Positions 1-5,248 of a DNA stretch of 5,248 nucleotides are shown here, one piece after another. Numbering within the stretch: position 1 is the first letter of the stretch; each line of letters starts with the position of its first letter. Position numbers and translations under genes: made by a program. The stretch is from Rhizobium sp. LCM 4573 (GTDB taxonomy: Bacteria > Pseudomonadota > Alphaproteobacteria > Rhizobiales > Rhizobiaceae). The DNA lies in the NCBI RefSeq assembly GCF_001854865.1, contig NZ_MDDW01000004.1:196344-201591 (forward strand), given 5' to 3'. The notes under the pieces were generated by a model. That model saw nothing but the letters and a program-made list of their open reading frames with translations, was not told the DNA's origin and ran no database searches.

Positions 1-243
1 CTCTCCAATGATTTCGTATCGATGGTGAAGGATAGTTCGCTCGTCTCCGTGCTCGGCGTTGCCGACATCACACAGATGGCCAAGGTTTATGCAGCCGGCT
101 CGTTCCGCTTCTTCGAGACCTATTCGATCGTCACCTATATCTATCTCCTGTTGACGATTGGACTTTCGCTTGTCCTGCGAAGCGTCGAGAGACGCCTGCG
201 CACCAAGAGTTCTCCTATCGGACGCGCTAAGCTGGAGAGATGA
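1..243 (+). CDS. Polar amino acid ABC transporter permease, C-terminal fragment
   Basis: This is the last 80 codons of a gene whose start lies left of the window; the frame is open from base 1 to a TGA at 241-243. The visible part contains the [11 protein letters not shown] stretch, which is characteristic of inner-membrane permeases of the His/Glu/Gln/Arg/opine ABC uptake family (HisM/GlnP type). A final hydrophobic segment ([17 protein letters not shown]) follows, ending in a basic tail (ERRLRTK) that would be cytoplasmic under the positive-inside rule. Such proteins form the membrane channel with a second permease, an ATPase and a periplasmic binding protein. The substrate cannot be told from this fragment. 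An internal ATG at 22 is not the start, because the family sequence continues upstream of it. No rho-independent terminator is seen directly after the stop. Confidence 0.88.
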   Translation, partial: LSNDFVSMVKDSSLVSVLGVADITQMAKVYAAGSFRFFETYSIVTYIYLLLTIGLSLVLRSVERRLRTKSSPIGRAKLER

Positions 244-297
244 TGCCAACAGCTTCAAGATTGCCGCGCCCCGCAAAAACTGCTAGAAGCTCACGCC

Positions 298-414
298 ATG
301 GGATCGAAATTCGGATGCCTCGCGAAGCAGTTCATCGTGCTGCAGGACCACAAGCGCCTGCCGGCACGGTTCTATGCGCGCGTCTCCGGGGCGCTTTGCG
401 ACCGACTTAGCTGA
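298..414 (+). CDS. Possible small ORF, 38 codons, unknown function
   Basis: An ATG at 298 opens a 38-codon frame ending in TGA at 412-414. About 80% of its codons end in G or C, as expected for coding DNA in a high-GC genome. AGAAG at 285-289 lies 8 nt before the ATG and could act as a weak ribosome binding site. The predicted peptide begins [12 protein letters not shown]. It is basic, has two cysteines and five scattered leucines, and shows neither a signal peptide nor a membrane segment. The leucines do not form a run, so it does not look like a leucine attenuator leader. I do not recognise it. It could equally be a remnant of a longer gene or chance, since GC-rich non-coding DNA also gives G/C-ending codons. 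Confidence 0.25.
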   Translation: MGSKFGCLAKQFIVLQDHKRLPARFYARVSGALCDRLS

Positions 415-429
415 CTTCACTCAGCATGA

Positions 430-446
430 GGCAGCCAGCAGCTGCC
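430..446 (+). other. Short perfect hairpin in the leuC upstream region
   Basis: GGCAGC (430-435) and GCTGCC (441-446) form a perfect 6-bp stem around a 5-nt loop, ending 38 nt before the leuC ATG. A smaller alternative stem, CTCA (420-423) with TGAG (427-430), shares one base with it, so the two could be mutually exclusive. No T-run follows, so it is not a rho-independent terminator. It might be a 5' UTR element or an operator, but a stem this short can also arise by chance. Confidence 0.25.
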
Positions 447-484
447 GACCCAAATCCTTTCAGTCAGCATTACGGATAGCAGCC

Positions 485-1894
485 ATGAGCGCACCCCGCA
501 CCCTCTACGACAAGATCTGGGACGACCATGTCGTCAGCCAGGACGAGAACGGCACCTGTCTTCTCTATATCGACCGTCACCTCGTGCATGAAGTGACGAG
601 CCCTCAAGCTTTCGAAGGCCTGCGCATGGCCGGCCGCAAGGTCCGCGCGCCGGAAAAAACGCTCGCCGTCGTCGACCATAACGTTCCGACGACCGCCGAC
701 CGCCATGAGGGCATCAAGAACGAGGAAAGCCGCATCCAGGTCGAGGCGCTCGCGCAGAATGCCAAGGATTTCGGCGTCGAATATTATTCCGAGAAGGATG
801 TCCGCCAGGGCATCGTCCATATCGTCGGGCCGGAACAGGGCTTCACTTTGCCTGGCATGACGATCGTCTGCGGTGACAGCCACACCTCCACTCATGGCGC
901 TTTCGGCGCCCTCGCCCACGGCATCGGCACGTCGGAGGTCGAGCATGTTCTCGCTACCCAGACGCTGACGCAGAAGAAGGCGAAGAACATGCTGGTGCGC
1001 GTCGACGGGAAGCTTCCCGAAGGCGTCACCGCCAAGGATATCATTCTCGCCATCATCGGCGAGATCGGCACCGCCGGCGGCACCGGCCATGTGATCGAGT
1101 TCGCCGGTGAGGCGATACGTTCGCTCTCCATGGAAGGCCGCATGACCGTCTGCAACATGACGATCGAAGGCGGCGCCCGCGCCGGCCTCATCGCTCCGGA
1201 CGAGACCACCTTCGCGTATATCAAGGACAAGCCGCGCGCTCCCAAGGGCAAGGCTTGGGACATGGCGCTCGACTACTGGAAGACGCTGCACACGGAAGAA
1301 GGCGCGCATTTCGACAAGGTCGTCGTGCTCGATGCAGCCAACCTGCCGCCGATCGTCTCCTGGGGCTCTTCGCCGGAAGATGTCATCTCGGTGCAGGGTG
1401 TCGTACCGAACCCCGATGACATTCAGGAAGAGACGAAGCGAGCCTCCAAGTGGCGTGCCCTCGAATATATGGGCCTGCAGCCCGGCACTAAAATAACCGA
1501 TATCGCCATCGATCGCGTCTTCATCGGCTCGTGCACCAACGGCCGTATCGAGGATCTGCGTGCCGCGGCCAAGGTCGTCGAAGGCAGGAAGGTTGCTTCC
1601 ACGGTCAACGCCATGATCGTGCCGGGCTCCGGCATTGTGAAGGAGCAGGCGGAAGCCGAGGGGCTCGACAAGATCTTCAAGGAAGCTGGCTTCGAATGGC
1701 GCGAGCCGGGCTGCTCCATGTGCCTAGCGATGAACGACGACCGCCTGAAGCCGGGCGAGCGCTGCGCCTCCACCTCGAACCGCAATTTCGAGGGCCGTCA
1801 GGGCTATAAAGGCCGGACCCATCTCGTCTCGCCGGCCATGGCGGCCGCCGCCGCGATCGCCGGCCATTTCGTCGATATCCGCGAGTGGAAGTAA
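485..1894 (+). CDS. leuC: 3-isopropylmalate dehydratase, large subunit (LeuC)
   Basis: LeuC with LeuD forms isopropylmalate isomerase, which converts 2-isopropylmalate to 3-isopropylmalate in cytoplasmic leucine biosynthesis. The product is 469 aa, close to the usual length of about 466-470. Aconitase-family motifs are present: [20 protein letters not shown] in the N-terminal half, GSCTNGR with Cys350, and PGCSMC with Cys410 and Cys413. These three cysteines hold the [4Fe-4S] cluster and match the spacing in E. coli LeuC. The frame is open upstream to an ATG at 374, but the family N-terminus ([17 protein letters not shown]) begins at 485, so the 37 extra codons were excluded. The ribosome binding site is weak (GGA around 475). 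leuD is not in the window; the gene stands alone, with its own terminator at 1917-1944. No truncation or missing key residue is seen. Confidence 0.97.
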   Translation: MSAPRTLYDKIWDDHVVSQDENGTCLLYIDRHLVHEVTSPQAFEGLRMAGRKVRAPEKTLAVVDHNVPTTADRHEGIKNEESRIQVEALAQNAKDFGVEYYSEKDVRQGIVHIVGPEQGFTLPGMTIVCGDSHTSTHGAFGALAHGIGTSEVEHVLATQTLTQKKAKNMLVRVDGKLPEGVTAKDIILAIIGEIGTAGGTGHVIEFAGEAIRSLSMEGRMTVCNMTIEGGARAGLIAPDETTFAYIKDKPRAPKGKAWDMALDYWKTLHTEEGAHFDKVVVLDAANLPPIVSWGSSPEDVISVQGVVPNPDDIQEETKRASKWRALEYMGLQPGTKITDIAIDRVFIGSCTNGRIEDLRAAAKVVEGRKVASTVNAMIVPGSGIVKEQAEAEGLDKIFKEAGFEWREPGCSMCLAMNDDRLKPGERCASTSNRNFEGRQGYKGRTHLVSPAMAAAAAIAGHFVDIREWK

Positions 1895-1916
1895 GGCTAC
1901 GGTCTGCTGGAGACAT

Positions 1917-1944
1917 AAATGCCGCCCTTCAGGGCGGCATTTTT
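1917..1944 (+). terminator. Rho-independent terminator of leuC
   Basis: AAATGCCGCCC (1917-1927) pairs perfectly with GGGCGGCATTT (1932-1942) around a TTCA loop, and the T-run spans 1940-1944. The 11-bp GC-rich stem begins 22 nt after the leuC stop. The A-tract on the left arm could give some function on the opposite strand, but no minus-strand gene ends here. Confidence 0.93.
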
Positions 1945-2012
1945 CTTGAAAGTCGCTCTTTAAACAGGAGACCCGATCGGCGCTTCGCGACATAATAACG
2001 AAAGTGTCAGAA

Positions 2013-2019
2013 GAGGGAG
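2013..2019 (+). promoter_or_regulatory. Ribosome binding site that sets the phosphatase gene start at 2025
   Basis: GAGGGAG ends 5 nt before the ATG at 2025, an excellent Shine-Dalgarno match and spacing. The alternative in-frame GTG at 2004 has no comparable site upstream and would place this purine run inside the coding sequence. The ATG is therefore preferred. Confidence 0.75.
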
Positions 2020-2024
2020 CTTTC

Positions 2025-2573
2025 ATGCCGGGGAGACAGAAAGCAGCGCACAACGACCCGCATCGCCGGTTGATTCTGCTGCGGCACGCAAAGTCCGCAT
2101 GGCCGGAAAACGTTCCCGACCGGGAGCGGCCCCTTGCAGCACGAGGAGAAAAAGCCGCGCCCCTCATGGGAGACTATATGGCCCGCAAGGAACTCATTCC
2201 CGACCTTGCTCTCGTTTCTCCCGCCCGGCGAACCCGGGAAACATGGGCTCTGGTCCGCGACAAGCTACCGGAGGCGGTGGAAGCCCGCGAATGCCCAGAG
2301 CTTTACGAAACGGCATCGCCCAAAATTCTCCGGTTTCTGCAAAGCATCGAAGCCACCTATCGAAATCTTCTTATCGTCGGGCACAATCCCGGTCTTCAGG
2401 AACTGGCGCTCTTGCTGACGGGAACAGGAGATGCGGATCCCCGTGAGAGAATGATCGAGAAATATCCCACGGCCGCACTCGCCGTGCTCAACTTCGCCAT
2501 CGCCTCCTGGGCAGATATCAAACCCGCCCAAGGCCATCTCGAGCATTTCATCACACCACGCTCACTCAGATGA
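2025..2573 (+). CDS. SixA-type histidine phosphatase family protein
   Basis: This is a 182-aa protein of the histidine phosphatase (phosphoglycerate mutase-like) superfamily, SixA branch. The signature near the N-terminus is LILLRHAKSAW, with Arg20 and the phospho-accepting His21. SPARRTRET (about residues 65-73) supplies the conserved arginines, and LIVGHNPGL carries the second catalytic histidine, His120. A Glu in ELYE (92-95) may be the acid/base. No signal peptide or membrane segment is seen, so it is probably cytoplasmic. In E. coli SixA removes phosphate from histidine phosphotransfer proteins; whether this one does so, or acts on a small phosphorylated metabolite, cannot be told from sequence. 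It lies downstream of the leuC terminator and so is probably transcribed separately, and it converges on the L,D-transpeptidase gene with a 12-nt gap. The family assignment is firm and the substrate unknown. Confidence 0.9.
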   Translation: MPGRQKAAHNDPHRRLILLRHAKSAWPENVPDRERPLAARGEKAAPLMGDYMARKELIPDLALVSPARRTRETWALVRDKLPEAVEARECPELYETASPKILRFLQSIEATYRNLLIVGHNPGLQELALLLTGTGDADPRERMIEKYPTAALAVLNFAIASWADIKPAQGHLEHFITPRSLR

Positions 2574-2585
2574 AATGAAACTGCC

Positions 2586-3134
2586 TTATAGAACCCGCAC
2601 TACGGTTCCCTTGCGCATGAAGCGGATCAATCGTCTCATATCGGCGAGGCTTACGGCAACGCAGCCCGCCGTCGGCTGATATCCAGGCTTGATCAGGTGG
2701 AAAAAGATGGCCGACCCACGATGGCGCCGGCGCGAGGTGATGTTCCAGTCGAGTACGAGGCAGATGTCATAGAGGCCGTCCTGGCGCATCATCTCCTCAT
2801 GGCTTCGGTGGAAAGGCGCCTTGACCAGGCGATTGTAGGAGGCATGCTCAGGCTGGTCGCACCACAGCATGTCCTTGCGGATTCGCCTTATCGGCAAGGA
2901 CGTGGCGAGCGATCGCACCCGATCTCCGCGCGTGAACCCGTAAAGCAGCGGCATTGCGGCAATCGGCGTTGCGCCATCTCCTTCTCTCTTGAGAATGCTG
3001 CGCCCAGAGCGGCCGATCGCTGCTGGAACCGTAATTCCCCCGAAGTTGATGATCGCGCGCGTGGAGCAGCGGGGAGCGGCCCGTACCGTCACGACACCGC
3101 GCGAACCCGTTCCCCTCTTTCGAAAATGCGCCAT
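2586..3134 (-). CDS. L,D-transpeptidase (YkuD-fold) family protein
   Basis: The product is 182 aa from the ATG at 3134. An in-frame GTG at 3143 would add three residues but lacks a ribosome binding site, whereas GTGAGA precedes the ATG. The C-terminal region shows the YkuD catalytic signature: GSAIFFH with His146, then PTAGCV with the presumed nucleophile Cys158. The usual S/T-H-G-C is T-A-G-C here, a form I associate with the COG3786 branch. L,D-transpeptidases make 3-3 peptidoglycan cross-links or attach proteins to peptidoglycan; others in the fold act as amidases or carboxypeptidases. GDGATPI (52-58), in the middle region, is also typical of this branch. No signal peptide or N-terminal hydrophobic segment is visible, which is odd for a periplasmic wall enzyme. 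The gene is divergent from the CenR-like regulator gene. The fold assignment is firm; the exact reaction is not known. Confidence 0.88.
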   Translation of the reverse strand: MAHFRKRGTGSRGVVTVRAAPRCSTRAIINFGGITVPAAIGRSGRSILKREGDGATPIAAMPLLYGFTRGDRVRSLATSLPIRRIRKDMLWCDQPEHASYNRLVKAPFHRSHEEMMRQDGLYDICLVLDWNITSRRRHRGSAIFFHLIKPGYQPTAGCVAVSLADMRRLIRFMRKGTVVRVL

Positions 3135-3277
3135 TTTTCTCACAAGTTTTTGCTTTGAAAATGATTTCGTTTGAATTCATAGCACGATGGGACTTAGATC
3201 AAGCGCCCGAACCAATTGTGCCGCTGAAAACTATCGGCCGGCGCTGAGCGAAGACGCGAGACGAGAGGCAAGGACGT
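3135..3277. promoter_or_regulatory. Divergent regulatory region between the transpeptidase and response-regulator genes
   Basis: These 143 nt must hold or lead to promoters for both divergent genes. The part at 3144-3182 is clearly AT-rich against a GC-rich background. Leftward, CTTGATC (3203-3197) and TATGAA (3181-3176) resemble -35 and -10 boxes, but the spacer is only 15 nt. Rightward, TTGAAA (3155-3160) with CATAGC (3178-3183) at 17 nt is a weak match. Neither is convincing alone. For the rightward gene, GAGAGG (3264-3269) and AAGGA (3270-3274) are the ribosome-binding candidates before the ATG at 3278. No obvious long operator palindrome is seen. Confidence 0.45.
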
Positions 3278-3961
3278 ATGGCAGCGCGGACGATTCTGCT
3301 GGTGGACGACGATAACGATCTGCGCGAGACGCTGGTGGAGCAGCTATCGCTCTATGACGAATTCAACCTCCTGCAGGAAGCCACAGCCACCAAGGCCATG
3401 GGCGCGGCAAAAGCCAGCCAGGTCGATCTCCTCATCATGGATGTCGGCCTGCCGGACATGGACGGCCGTGAAGCGGTGAAGCTGCTGCGCAAGAACGGCT
3501 TCAAGGCGCCGATCATCATGCTGACCGGCCACGACACCGATTCTGATACCATTCTCGGCCTTGAGGCGGGCGCCAACGACTACATCACCAAGCCCTTTCG
3601 GTTTGCCGTGCTTCTCGCACGCATCCGGGCCCAGCTCCGGCAATACGAACAGAGCGAAGACGCGACCTTTACGGTCGGTCCCTATCTCTTCAAGCCAAGC
3701 CAGAAACTGCTCACCACCGAGGATGGAAAAAAAATCCGGCTAACGGAAAAGGAAGCGGCCATCATCCGCTATCTCTATCGTGCCGGCCAAAAGGTGGTGA
3801 CCCGCGACGTGCTCCTCGAAGAAGTCTGGGGCTATAATTCCGGCGTGACCACCCATACGCTCGAAACGCATGTCTACCGCCTGCGCCAGAAGATCGAGCG
3901 CGATCCTTCCAATGCCGAGATCCTGGTGACCGAAAACGGCGGCTACAAGATCGTTCCTTAA
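3278..3961 (+). CDS. cenR: OmpR-family response regulator, CenR/OtpR-like
   Basis: This is a 227-aa two-component response regulator. The receiver domain (about 4-120) has the acidic pocket Asp10/Asp11, the phospho-acceptor Asp55 in LIMDVGLPDMDG, Thr83, Tyr102 and Lys105 in DYITKPF. A winged-helix OmpR/PhoB DNA-binding domain follows (about 130-227), with the typical LTEKEAAIIRYLY, VWGYN, THTLETHVYRLRQKIE and GGYKIVP stretches. All phosphorylation residues are intact. The overall sequence and the adjacent cyclic-nucleotide-binding gene match, from memory, the alphaproteobacterial CenR regulator, called OtpR in Brucella, which is tied to cell-envelope integrity. No histidine kinase gene is adjacent, so its partner is encoded elsewhere. 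An A8 run (3727-3734) lies in the coding sequence. The gene probably forms an operon with the downstream gene. The class is certain; the cenR name is likely but rests on recall. Confidence 0.93.
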   Translation: MAARTILLVDDDNDLRETLVEQLSLYDEFNLLQEATATKAMGAAKASQVDLLIMDVGLPDMDGREAVKLLRKNGFKAPIIMLTGHDTDSDTILGLEAGANDYITKPFRFAVLLARIRAQLRQYEQSEDATFTVGPYLFKPSQKLLTTEDGKKIRLTEKEAAIIRYLYRAGQKVVTRDVLLEEVWGYNSGVTTHTLETHVYRLRQKIERDPSNAEILVTENGGYKIVP

Positions 3962-3972
3962 GAAGAATATCC

Positions 3973-4428
3973 ATGGCGCTTGCCGATGACATACACCTGA
4001 TTTCCCAGGTTCCGCTCTTCCGGGGGCTGGATGGCGATCAGTTGCGGCTGATCGCGTTCGGCGCTGAGCGGCGGGGCGTGGCTGCGGGCCAGGAGCTTTT
4101 CCGCGAAAGATCGCCGGCCGAGAGTGCCTTTGTCGTGGCAAGCGGCCGATTCGAGTTATTGGCCGCCGGGCGCGACGGCAATCTCGTCGCCGAGAAGGTC
4201 GCCGGGCCGGGCACGCTGCTTTCGGAGCTTGCGCTCGTCACCATGGTGGAACGCAAGTTCACCGCGATTGCTCTGGAGGATTCCGAAGCGCTGCGCATCA
4301 CCCGCACGCTCTTCCACCGGCTGCTGGAGGAGTATCCCCAAGTGGGCCGCGCCGTCGAAGCGCGCATACGCGAAAACATCGCGGATCTCGCCAAAGCGGC
4401 CGCTGCCATGCAGCACCGCTTTCGCTGA
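3973..4428 (+). CDS. Standalone cyclic nucleotide-binding domain protein
   Basis: This 151-aa protein is essentially one cNMP-binding (Crp/PKA regulatory type) domain, spanning about residues 10-120. It begins with SQVPLFRGLDGDQLRLIA and contains the beta-roll segment AGQELFRERSPAESAFVVASGRF (39-60 by position). The phosphate-binding cassette region is TLLSELALVTMVERK. Glu85 and Arg94 align with the ligand-contacting Glu and Arg of CRP, but the usual Gly before the Glu is Ser84. A C-terminal helix (about 120-151) follows, and there is no helix-turn-helix domain, so direct DNA binding is unlikely. There is no signal peptide or membrane segment. The ATG is 11 nt after the regulator stop, with AGAAGAA as ribosome binding site, so co-transcription is likely. 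In Brucella the equivalent neighbour of OtpR is annotated as a cAMP-dependent kinase regulatory-subunit-like protein. Its ligand and role are unknown; a link to the regulator is inferred from context. Confidence 0.88.
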   Translation: MALADDIHLISQVPLFRGLDGDQLRLIAFGAERRGVAAGQELFRERSPAESAFVVASGRFELLAAGRDGNLVAEKVAGPGTLLSELALVTMVERKFTAIALEDSEALRITRTLFHRLLEEYPQVGRAVEARIRENIADLAKAAAAMQHRFR

Positions 4429-4437
4429 TACTCCATT

Positions 4438-5241
4438 TCAGATCTTGAAGACCGCCGTGACCGGCACATGGTCGGATGGCTGGTTCCAGCCGCGCGCTTC
4501 CTTCAGCACCTCGATACGCTCCAGAAAAGGACCGAGATCGGCGGACGACCAGATATGGTCGAGCCTGCGGCCCTTGTTCGCGGCTTCCCAGTCCTTGGCG
4601 CGGTAGCTCCACCACGTATAGATCTTTTCCGGCTCCGGCGTGTACTGGCGCATCAGGTCGAGCCAGCCGCCCTTGGCGATGACCTCCTTCATGCCATCGG
4701 TCTCGACAGGCGTATGGCTGACGATCTTCAAGAGCTGCTTGTGCGACCAGACATCATGTTCGAGGGGCGCGATGTTGAGATCTCCGACGAGGATGGAGGA
4801 GATGCCCGGCATGGCATCGGCCTTCAGCGACTTCATCTCCTCGATGAAATCCAGCTTGTGGCCGAACTTCGGATTGATCGTGCGGTCCGGCTCGTCGCCA
4901 CCGGCGGGAACGTAGAAGTTATGAAGCCTTATGCGCCGCGAACCACGTTCGAAGATCGCCGAAATGTGGCGCGCATCGCCGACCCCGCAATAATTCTGCC
5001 GATGGTCTTCATGAAGCGGCACTTTCGAAGCGATGGCAACGCCATGATAGCCTTTCTGGCCATGAATGATGATGTGCCCGTATCCGAGGTCCTTCAGCGG
5101 CTGGAGCGGAAACTCCGGCTCCATGCACTTTATCTCCTGCAGGCAGAGAATATCGGGCTTGTGGCGGACGAGGAACTGCTCGACGATCGGCATGCGCAGC
5201 CGCACCGAGTTGATGTTCCAGGTCGTGATCGAAAAAGTCAT
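4438..5241 (-). CDS. xthA: Exodeoxyribonuclease III (AP endonuclease, XthA family)
   Basis: The product is a complete 267-aa exonuclease III, the usual length (268 in E. coli). It is a Mg-dependent cytoplasmic enzyme of base excision repair that cleaves at abasic sites and trims 3' ends of duplex DNA. All active-site residues of the endonuclease/exonuclease/phosphatase fold can be placed: Asn9 (TTWNINS), Glu36 (LQEIK), Tyr110 (FYVPAGG), Asp154 and Asn156 (GDLNIAP), Asp228 (RRLDHIW) and His258 (PSDHVPV). They correspond to E. coli Asn7, Glu34, Tyr109, Asp151, Asn153, Asp229 and His259. HGQKGYHGVAI (60-70) is also typical. The ATG at 5241 fits the family N-terminus, but only 7 bases upstream are in the window, so the ribosome binding site cannot be judged. 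The gene converges on the cyclic-nucleotide-binding gene with a 9-nt gap. Some rhizobia carry more than one xth-like gene, so the paralogue number is uncertain. Confidence 0.96.
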   Translation of the reverse strand: MTFSITTWNINSVRLRMPIVEQFLVRHKPDILCLQEIKCMEPEFPLQPLKDLGYGHIIIHGQKGYHGVAIASKVPLHEDHRQNYCGVGDARHISAIFERGSRRIRLHNFYVPAGGDEPDRTINPKFGHKLDFIEEMKSLKADAMPGISSILVGDLNIAPLEHDVWSHKQLLKIVSHTPVETDGMKEVIAKGGWLDLMRQYTPEPEKIYTWWSYRAKDWEAANKGRRLDHIWSSADLGPFLERIEVLKEARGWNQPSDHVPVTAVFKI

Positions 5242-5248
5242 GCGCTGT

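Larger units (their letters stand above)
244..484. other. Intergenic region upstream of leuC
   Basis: This 241-nt gap separates the permease stop from the leuC start. It holds a possible 38-codon ORF (298-414) and a short hairpin (430-446), listed separately. A distant inverted repeat, AGCTTC (251-256) with GAAGCT (286-291), has a 29-nt loop and no T-run, so it is not a convincing terminator. I find no good match to a housekeeping promoter and no leucine-rich attenuation peptide. The leuC promoter must nevertheless lie here or upstream. Confidence 0.5.

Noticed and set aside
251..291. AGCTTC/GAAGCT inverted repeat as a terminator of the permease gene
   Set aside because: The stem is only 6 bp with a 29-nt loop and no T-run follows.
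374..484. 37-codon N-terminal extension of leuC from an upstream in-frame ATG at 374
   Set aside because: The family N-terminus starts exactly at the ATG at 485, the added residues look unlike LeuC, and total length from 485 (469 aa) matches the family.
470..1309. Long minus-strand open frame (279 codons) opposite leuC
   Set aside because: It lies antisense to a certain gene in high-GC DNA, where such mirror frames are common. Its Arg/Ala/Asp-rich, low-complexity product matches no family I know.
1946..2012. Promoter for the phosphatase gene (TTGAAA near 1946, TAATAA near 1993)
   Set aside because: The two elements are too far apart to form one promoter and neither has a good partner at 16-18 nt. 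A promoter is expected here but cannot be placed.
2004..2024. GTG start at 2004 for the phosphatase gene
   Set aside because: A strong Shine-Dalgarno sequence lies 5 nt before the ATG at 2025 and nothing comparable precedes the GTG.
2697..3158. Plus-strand open frame opposite the L,D-transpeptidase gene
   Set aside because: The minus strand carries the clear YkuD signature with His and Cys; the plus-strand product has no recognisable motif and is an antisense shadow.
4124..4606. Plus-strand 160-codon open frame overlapping the cyclic-nucleotide-binding and xthA genes
   Set aside because: It overlaps two well-supported genes in other frames, and its Ser/Arg/Pro-rich product is typical of out-of-frame translation in GC-rich DNA.

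Overview
The window looks like core chromosome of an alphaproteobacterium, most likely of the Rhizobiaceae (Rhizobium, Agrobacterium or Sinorhizobium type). The evidence is a high-GC composition with strong G/C preference at third codon positions, a LeuC of rhizobial character, and a CenR/OtpR-type response regulator paired with a small cyclic-nucleotide-binding protein. I recognise this pairing from Brucella and its relatives. No mobile element, CRISPR array, tRNA or rRNA gene is visible.

Layout from left to right. (1) Positions 1-243 hold the C-terminal end of a polar amino acid ABC transporter permease. (2) Positions 244-484 form a 241-nt gap with a possible 38-codon small ORF and a small hairpin. 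(3) leuC (485-1894, +) encodes the large subunit of isopropylmalate isomerase and ends in a textbook intrinsic terminator (1917-1944). (4) A SixA-type histidine phosphatase gene (2025-2573, +) has a strong ribosome binding site that decides its start. (5) A convergent L,D-transpeptidase-fold (YkuD) gene lies at 2586-3134 on the minus strand. (6) A divergent regulatory gap of 143 nt follows. (7) An OmpR-family response regulator resembling CenR/OtpR (3278-3961, +) is followed after 11 nt by a 151-aa standalone cyclic-nucleotide-binding domain protein (3973-4428, +). (8) A convergent xthA-type exonuclease III gene (4438-5241, -) has its start codon just inside the right edge.

The genes fall into independent units. 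Leucine synthesis (leuC) and DNA repair (xthA) are housekeeping. The central part has a possible common theme: a predicted cell-wall cross-linking enzyme is divergently transcribed from a regulator whose relatives control the cell envelope, and that regulator appears co-transcribed with a possible cyclic-nucleotide sensor. The functional link is inferred from arrangement and from what is known of the CenR/OtpR family; the sequence does not prove it. I found no clearly undescribed system. The most useful leads are the regulator/sensor pair, the shared promoter region with the transpeptidase gene, and the small ORF upstream of leuC.
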